Origin: Elephas maximus indicus
Lineage: Eukaryota > Chordata > Mammalia > Proboscidea > Elephantidae
Length of the DNA stretch: 64,000 nt
Assembly (NCBI RefSeq): GCF_024166365.1
Contig: NC_064826.1
Location: forward strand, 21,538,001 to 21,602,000
Direction: 5' to 3'
Shown: piece by piece, positions 57,846 through 64,000 of the stretch
Layout of the letters: each line of letters begins with the position of its first letter
How positions within the stretch are numbered: the first letter of the stretch is position 1
Program-made: the position numbers and the translations under genes
Notes under the pieces: model-generated
The model's database searches: none
Told to the model about the DNA's origin: nothing
What the model saw: the letters and a program-made list of their open reading frames with translations, nothing else

Positions 57846-59134
57846 TGTTGGGAGCGGGAGTTCGAAAGTTCAGCCTCATCCCCTCTCTGGGCCATCCTCA
57901 CAGGCAGCCAAGCAGGCCCTCAGCATTAAGGGCGAGACAAGGGCCACAGGGTCCTGCCCACTGAGGATTGCCCGTTTAGCTGTGGGGAGGAAGGACGCAG
58001 GAAGAAAACAATCAACACTCACCCACCCAGCCTGCAGAAAATGCCGTCATAGGCTCAGCGAGAATGCCTACTCTCACGGCACTGAAATGTTTCCCGGCAA
58101 ACTCGGGGACAAGTTTACTTGACATAATCTTTCTTCACAGATAAAGCAAAGCACGCAGGTTTTTAGAATGACATGAATGGGGTCCAGATGAATGAGGCTC
58201 ACATGGGAACAAAGGGGACCTGGCAGACAGCAGTGCGCAGAGCCTGCACCTCCACCTTGAGCCTATTGTGCAGGGCTTTGTATGCAGGGCAGAAAAGAAC
58301 TGCTGAATGGAATTACTGTTCTGCAGGGAAAACAAAGGAAGTTTGACACTCAATGCATTAAAGTGAGCAGGTGAACCCGGAGCAGGTGAACCTGCAGCAG
58401 GTGAACTCAGGGCCAAGAGCCCAAAGAGGGAGGCAGGCTGGGGGCTGGAGCATGGGGGCTGTGAGGCGCCTCAGTCCAGGGTGCTGAGCCTGTTTCTCCA
58501 GGTGCCACCAGGCTCCTGGAGGAACTGACCTTGGTTGACCTTCTCAGGACCAATGCTTCTCCACCCTCCATTCCCACCCCTGCTGAATGTGCCTCCTGGA
58601 CCACCCTCCTGATGGGCCTGGGCGGGGCCTGAGAGCCTGGGAATTTCAGCTTTGGCCCTCCTGTAGTGCCTGCTGGATAAAGCCAAAAAACCAAACCCAT
58701 TGCCAGATAGTCGATTCCAACTCATGGTGACCCCATGTGTTTCAGAATGCAGCTGTACTCCACAGGGTTTTCTTGGCTGCAATCTTTACAGAAGCAGATA
58801 GCCAAGCCTTTCTTCCGTGATTTGAACCACCAAACTTGAGGTTAATAGCCTAGTCACAAACCACCTGGGAATGTGACTGTTTGACCCCAGGGCTGATCTT
58901 CAGGCCCACAACAGAAGATCTGAGAGATGAGTAGACTTAAGCTGGATTTGATGTTGTGACCCTGGCAGAAATCCAAGGGTGGATGGTGATCTTTTAGGAA
59001 CCTGCAGTGCTTGGGTATTTTCCTGGGCTGGGCTAGGCTCTTAGCAATGATTGGTGGTCACTCCAACCACAGAGCCCCTGATGCCTCTGTCTTCCTGCCC
59101 TTCCGGGGCCTCATCCTGTATCACCCCTGCCTTC
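57846..59134. other. No gene recognised apart from one SINE
   Basis: A short GCAGGTGAAC triplication occurs at about 58368-58406. Confidence 0.45.
58684..58873 (-). mobile_element. AfroSINE
   Basis: Diverged toward its 5' end (right side, CACAAACCACCTGGGAATG). Confidence 0.85.
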
Positions 59135-59139
59135 ACACA

Positions 59140-59170
<31 letters not shown>

Positions 59171-59171
59171 G
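59135..59171. repeat. (CA)n microsatellite
   Basis: About 18 CA units with one CG interruption. Confidence 0.95.
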
Positions 59172-59442
59172 CTCTGGGTGTCCTCTCTCAGCTCCCTCAT
59201 GGGGAGGAAGGCTGTTCTGGGACCCTGGCCTGGCATGGCTCCAGCCTGCAGCTTTTTCCCTCCCCCACCCTCCGAGCCTGGCTCATGGCTTCTGCTCCGC
59301 TCCGATTAGACTCTAACCCACTGGAAGCTGCAGCCAATTCTGCAGAAAGTTCAAATCTTTAGGGACTTCATAAATTAGCCTTTACTGCTAAGTGTTCTCC
59401 AGAAGAAAGAATTGGGGGGTGGGAAGGTTGCGAAGCCCAGCC

Positions 59443-59641
59443 CAAACTAAAACCCACAGCAGTGGAGTCGGATTCATAGCAACCCTACAGGGCTGAGTAG
59501 AACTGTCCCACAGGATTTCCAAGGTTGTAATATTTACGGAAGCAGACTGCTACATCTTTCTCCTGGGGAACTAGTGGGTTTGAACCATTGACCTTTTGGT
59601 TAGCAGCTGCGCGCTTTAACCACTGCGCCACCACCGCTCCT
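59443..59641 (-). mobile_element. AfroSINE, long form
   Basis: Flanked by AAGCCCAG at 59433-59440 and 59644-59651. Confidence 0.9.
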
Positions 59642-60047
59642 GTAAGCCCAGTTGCTGCTTACTCTTCCCCAGCTGAGTGTTCATGTTGCAAATAAGGGCA
59701 GAGCCATCCTGGGAGGGTGGTAATGGGGTGAGGGGTTGATTTGGGAGAGCCGATTGGCTGAGGGGGCGCCGGGTGACTGGCAGGTGGGGGTACAGGAGGG
59801 GGCAGGGACAGTTCAGAGGTGCATGTGCTGTGACAGCCCTTGTTTTGCGTTAACAGATCCTGAGCAGGACCTTGAGCTTTTACTGTGTGTTTGTAAATGT
59901 GTGGGTGCGCTTTATTATATTTATGATAGGAAGCTCAGGGCAGGGTCATAAATTTCCGCACAGGCGTCTGTCTCTGAGCATGTTCTGTGACCCTGTCTGA
60001 GTGTCTTGCACATGTGTGTGTTATTGCACCTGGTGTAGGTGTCATAT

Positions 60048-60197
60048 ACCAGTTGCCGATGGTAGATTCCAACTCCTGGCTATCCCGTGGGTGTCTGAGT
60101 AGATTGCCAGGCCTTTCTTCTGAGGTGCCTTGGGGTGCCAAACTGTCCTTCATCAGCCATGCGCATTAAGTGTTAACCATTTGCACCACCCATTTGC
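60048..60197 (-). mobile_element. AfroSINE, internally deleted
   Basis: Lacks the middle part between GTGTCTGAGTAG and ATTGCCAGG. Confidence 0.82.
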
Positions 60198-60208
60198 AGA
60201 GGGGACAG

Positions 60209-60862
60209 GAGCCCTAGTGGCACAGTGGTTAAGTGTTCAGCTGCTGTCTTAGTCATCTAGTGCTGCTATAACAGAAATACCACAGTGGATGGCTTTCACA
60301 AAGAGGAGTTTATTTTCTCACAGTAAAGTAGGCTAAAAGTCTAAATTCAGGGTGTCAGCTCCAGGTGAAGGGTTTCTCTCTCTCTCAGCCTTCTCATCAA
60401 TCTTCCCCTGGACTAGGAGCCTCTTTGCGCAGGAACCCCGGGTCCAGCGCTCTGCTCCTGGCACTGCTTTCTTGGCAGTATGAGGTCCCTTGTCTCTCTG
60501 TTTGCTTCTTTCTTTTATGTCTCAAGAGAGATTGCCTCAAGACACAATCCAGCCTTGTAGATTGAGTCCTGCCTCACTAACACAACTGCTGCCCATCCTC
60601 CCTCGTTAACATCATAGAGGCAGGATTTACAGCATATAGGAAAGTCACACAATACCGGGAATCATGGCACAGCCCAATTGATACACATTTTTGGGGAGAC
60701 ATAATTCAATCCACGACAGCTGCTAACACAAAGGTTGGCGGTTCGAACCCACCAACCGCTCAGTAAAGATTATAACCTTGGAAACCACATGGGGCGGTTC
60801 TACCCTGTCCTATAGGGTCCCTAGGAGCTGGAATCGACTCAAGGGCAATGGACTTGTTTTTT
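60209..60862 (+). mobile_element. AfroSINE interrupted by a MaLR-like LTR
   Basis: SINE start 60209-60244 (GAGCCCTAGTGGCACAGTGG) and the rest 60719-60862 (GCTGCTAACACAAAGG onward). The two halves join on the duplicated GCTGC. Confidence 0.92.
60245..60718 (-). mobile_element. Solo LTR, MaLR/MLT1-like, copy 4, inside an AfroSINE
   Basis: 474 bp, perfect 5-bp duplication GCTGC (60240-60244, 60719-60723) made from SINE sequence. Confidence 0.92.
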
Positions 60863-61059
60863 TTGTTTGATGAAGAGGGGAGGAGTGTCTGCAGGCCCCA
60901 CCTAGTGTGCAGAGGCCAGGGTGAGTTCAACTGGTTGATATCCCAGGGAGCACAGAGGGAGAGGACACTGAAGCAGGAAAGGTGCATTCACAGAGGCTGG
61001 TTCTCTTGGAAGCAGGGAGCAGGCCCCACTTCTTCCCCATACCCATCCCCTTCTCATTC

Positions 61060-61450
61060 AGGCTGGACCCTTGTTCACTACTCATCCTTCTGGATGCTGT
61101 GGCTGCAAGCCTGAGCTCTGAATGTGCTATACACCCCCTCCCCGCCCCCCCACACCACCACCCATGCCTTTCTTTTGCAGGTCTCTCTGCCTGGAGCACC
61201 CCACCCACTCCTTTTTCATCTGTCAAATTTCTTTCATCCCCAGGGATGGCGCCCCCTGCAGGAAGCCTTCCCCAGCCCTCCAGGAAAAGGGAATCCCTCC
61301 TCAGCTTGCCCCAGCATGCCTCTGTCACAGTGCTTACTGCACCCCATTATAATCACTCAGTCTCTGTCTCACCATTTGGACCGAGATCTCCTTGAGAACA
61401 GATTGCAGCTTTCCTGCCTGTCTTCCCACCTCTTGCACAGCTGTTGGCAG
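61060..61450 (+). mobile_element. L2-like remnant
   Basis: CTTCCCCAGCCCTCCAGG, TCCTTGAGAACAG and the surrounding order of motifs fit an L2 3' region. Confidence 0.5.
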
Positions 61451-61489
61451 AAAGTGTGCTTGTGAAATAAAAGACCGTTGGGTAACAGC

Positions 61490-61690
61490 ACCTCCTATCT
61501 GCATAGGACTTTTCCTTTCACCAAGCACTTTTGCATACATTGTTCTTGCCCATCCCCCCAGCCACCCAGTGGGGCGGGAGAGACAGATGTTCTTATTCCC
61601 ATTTTACTGGTGAGGATCCTGAGGTTGGAATGGTTAGGGGCTTGCACAGGTCTCCTGACTCCTAAGTCCCTTGCTACCACACCAACTCTG
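61490..61690 (+). mobile_element. MIR
   Basis: CCCATTTTACTGGTGAGG followed by GAGGTTGGAATGGTTAG. Confidence 0.6.
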
Positions 61691-62120
61691 GCTGCATTCT
61701 GGCCCAGGGGAGGTCTCCCCACCTTGGGGTCAGGGTCTACAGAGCTAAGGTAGCTGTGGCCTGGGGCAAGCAGGCTGGGGGCAGGGTTGAGGGGCATTAC
61801 CCTAAAGCCCAAGTCCCAAACAGTTGGCTGTTAGAAGGTATGTGTCAGGGGCAGGAGGGTGGTGTAGGTTATGTTGTAGAAAGTAGATGGAGGGGGGTGC
61901 TCATGGTCCTGGGGTTCTAGGCTCCTGCTCCCTTTGATACCTTGGATTGGCTTGCATGTCCTCTCCACATTCAAGCTCAGGGATCCACTTTACTTTTCCC
62001 TGGACAAGGGATAGCTGGGATCCTTGGGAGCCTCCTCAAGACACAGGAAAGGGAGGCAAACTGCTCAGTCCCAAACACTGTTTCAGCTGCCCCAGGTCCC
62101 TTTGGAATGATACAGGAGTA

Positions 62121-62327
62121 AAATGGATGGGAATATGTGTGGGAAGATGGATGAATGAGAGAATGGGTGGATGGGAGGATGGATAAATGGGAAAATGGGT
62201 GGATGGATGGGTGGGTGGATGGGAGGATATATGAATCAGTGGATGGATGGATGGATGGGAGGATGTATGATTGGGTGGATGGATGGATGGGAGGGTGGCT
62301 GGATGGGTGGATGGATGGATGGGAGGG

Positions 62328-62358
<31 letters not shown>

Positions 62359-62436
62359 ATGGATGGATGGATGGGAGGATGGTTGGATAATTAAATGTGA
62401 ATGTGTGGATGGGTAGATGGGTGGATGGAGAAGTAG
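62121..62436. repeat. GGAT-type tandem repeat with a GGCT block
   Basis: Irregular GGAT/GGGT/GGAG tetranucleotides across 316 bp, with about seven pure GGCT units at 62328-62358. Confidence 0.92.
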
Positions 62437-64000
62437 CTAGGTAGATAAATACAGATATAAAGACATTAATCCTGGCAACTAGTAACTTTTTAGTCAGTAC
62501 CAGGCTGAAATATTAAAAAATACAGAATGACAAAGCCAAAGGCAAACTTTTCCAACTCTAAATTTCCATACGTGGAAAATGAAACCCAGAGAAGAATGAC
62601 TTCCTCAAGATCACACAGTGGGTTACTGGTAGAGGTTCTATTGCCTCCCAGTCTGATGGCTGAGATGGACACAGGTATGAGGTATGTCTACACTAGATGA
62701 GGTGAGGCTAAGCTGCAGGAGCCAACTAACTCTGAAACCTCAGAGGCTTTACCCTCTGACGCTTATTGTATATTCATGCAATTTTTTCAACTCAGGTTGA
62801 AAAACTCAGGAGCCCTACTGACGTCCTGCACTCAACAGGCAGCCTTCACAGCCCCGAGGTAGGAGAAGAGAGTGTTGTGCATCCGTGCCGACTCTATACA
62901 TGTTTCAGCCCAGAAGCAACATCTGTCTCTTCTAACAGAGAGGGCCGGAAATGAGACTGAGCACAGGGATATTTGGTAGGAAAGAAGTGTTTCTTTGTGA
63001 GGATCTCAGTGTTTCCTTTTCTACATCTTTGAATCAAAAGAGTCCTTGAGGATATCTTGGAACCCCAAGGATCTCCCTTTGGCCCTTGGACTCTCCAAGT
63101 GGAATGACCTCTTTGCATGGAATGCCACCATCCTTCGCTGTGGCCGAACTTGGAAGTGCTTTTCTCTGTGTGAGGATTTGGAAGAGCCTTCCTTTCATCA
63201 CTTCCACCTAAACAAATGAAGCCAGTAGAGAGGTCAACAGGAGCCTGAGCCCTCCTCTGGCCATACTGCCTGAGCCATTTAACCCCACTTTTGCTTTAAG
63301 CACAGCAGCATCACTCCAGAGAAATGCCATGTCTGCTTCCCACCCTCTCACTGTTACTCATCTTAGGACGTTGGCTTTCTATATGTTCAGGCTTTTAACA
63401 CTTGTTCCTTCCAGGCTGTGGTTTGTTAATAGATATTGATCAAGTGTTATGACAGATAGATGACCTTTATATGTTTGCATCATTTATATTTATATATAAA
63501 CACAGACTGTTTCCTTCAAGGCTCCGTGTCTGTAATTAGAACAAACTGTTACCAGGTAGTCAGCTGGGTTTGAATGGCTTGACTCCCCAAAGGCATTAGT
63601 AATTGACACACACTTTTTTAGTGGCACCGTGTTATTTAAATACATTAAGATAGGAATCTTTATTAAAATAACCAAGGACGAAGAATAACACACTCATTTA
63701 AAATAGGATATGTAGTTGGAGCTAGACCTGAAGAAATATGAGCACCTAGGCACAGACTAATATTTTTGATATTACGGCTTGTCCATCCTTTGCTTGGTTT
63801 AATCCTGGTTATACCTTAGGCTTAGGTAGAATTAATTGGCTCTAAATCTTTTGGTTTTCTTAGATAGGTGCCAAATCTGGTTGGTTTTGTCAAGAGTCCT
63901 GGTGGGCAGCTTCTCTCCAGCGTTGATATCCGGTGTCTAATTAAGGACCTTCTCCTGACCCCTCCAGCTCCTCTGAAGAAGGCTTTGGTTCCTTTATAAT
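62437..64000. other. No gene recognised
   Basis: Mostly AT-rich intergenic DNA; no repeat beyond one MIR half is recognised. The window ends here. Confidence 0.5.
62550..62680 (+). mobile_element. MIR, 3' half
   Basis: GGAAAATGAAACCCAGAG, GATCACACAGTGGG. Confidence 0.6.

Noticed and set aside
62155..62416. Trp/Met/Asp/Gly-rich frames of about 80 residues
   Set aside because: Translation of the GGAT tandem repeat.
45000..64000. mir-129-1 or LRRC4 upstream of LEP
   Set aside because: I found no sequence like the mir-129 hairpin or a leucine-rich-repeat frame; both likely lie outside the window.

Overview
The window is nuclear DNA from a placental mammal, almost certainly an afrotherian and most likely a paenungulate such as an elephant. 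The basis is about 39 copies of one tRNA-derived SINE (AfroSINE type, an Afrotheria-restricted family) plus pieces of an RTE-type LINE, on top of old eutherian repeats (MIR, L2, L1, MaLR LTRs, Tigger and MER5-like DNA transposons). Codon structure is that of an intron-rich genome: almost all long open frames are chance, repeat-derived or low-complexity.

The only protein-coding gene I can support is leptin (LEP), on the minus strand. Its parts are a TATA/C-EBP/GC-box promoter in a CpG island (about 44.3-45.1 kb), a noncoding exon 1 of about 29 nt (44341-44369), exon 2 (29940-30111, start codon at 30083), and exon 3 (coding part 26649-27008). The two coding exons give 48 + 119 = 167 residues: a 21-residue signal peptide and a 146-residue hormone with the Cys96-Cys146 pair. 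Intron 1 is about 14.2 kb and intron 2 about 2.9 kb. The mature hormone carries an Asn-Leu-Ser glycosylation sequon at residues 50-52, where the human hormone has Thr50.

Layout: 0-23.5 kb is the 3' flank (repeats, a 16-bp minisatellite, MaLR LTRs, two tRNA-Gly-headed SINEs, no gene seen). 23.7-26.6 kb is probable LEP 3' UTR and downstream sequence. 26.6-44.4 kb is LEP; its introns hold many SINEs, a 493-bp hAT-type element, a Tigger/MER2 remnant, a 252-bp pure GGAA microsatellite and an ERVL-like LTR. 44.4-64 kb is the 5' flank: LINE 3' ends, a nearly complete but internally deleted RTE LINE (51.1-53.8 kb), LTRs and GGAT-type tandem repeats.

There is no operon-like or novel multi-gene system. 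The most interesting signals are the leptin sequon, a hAT-like element family recognised by shared ends and 8-bp target duplications, a composite SINE whose body matches both ends of the resident RTE LINE, and LTR insertions datable by nesting.
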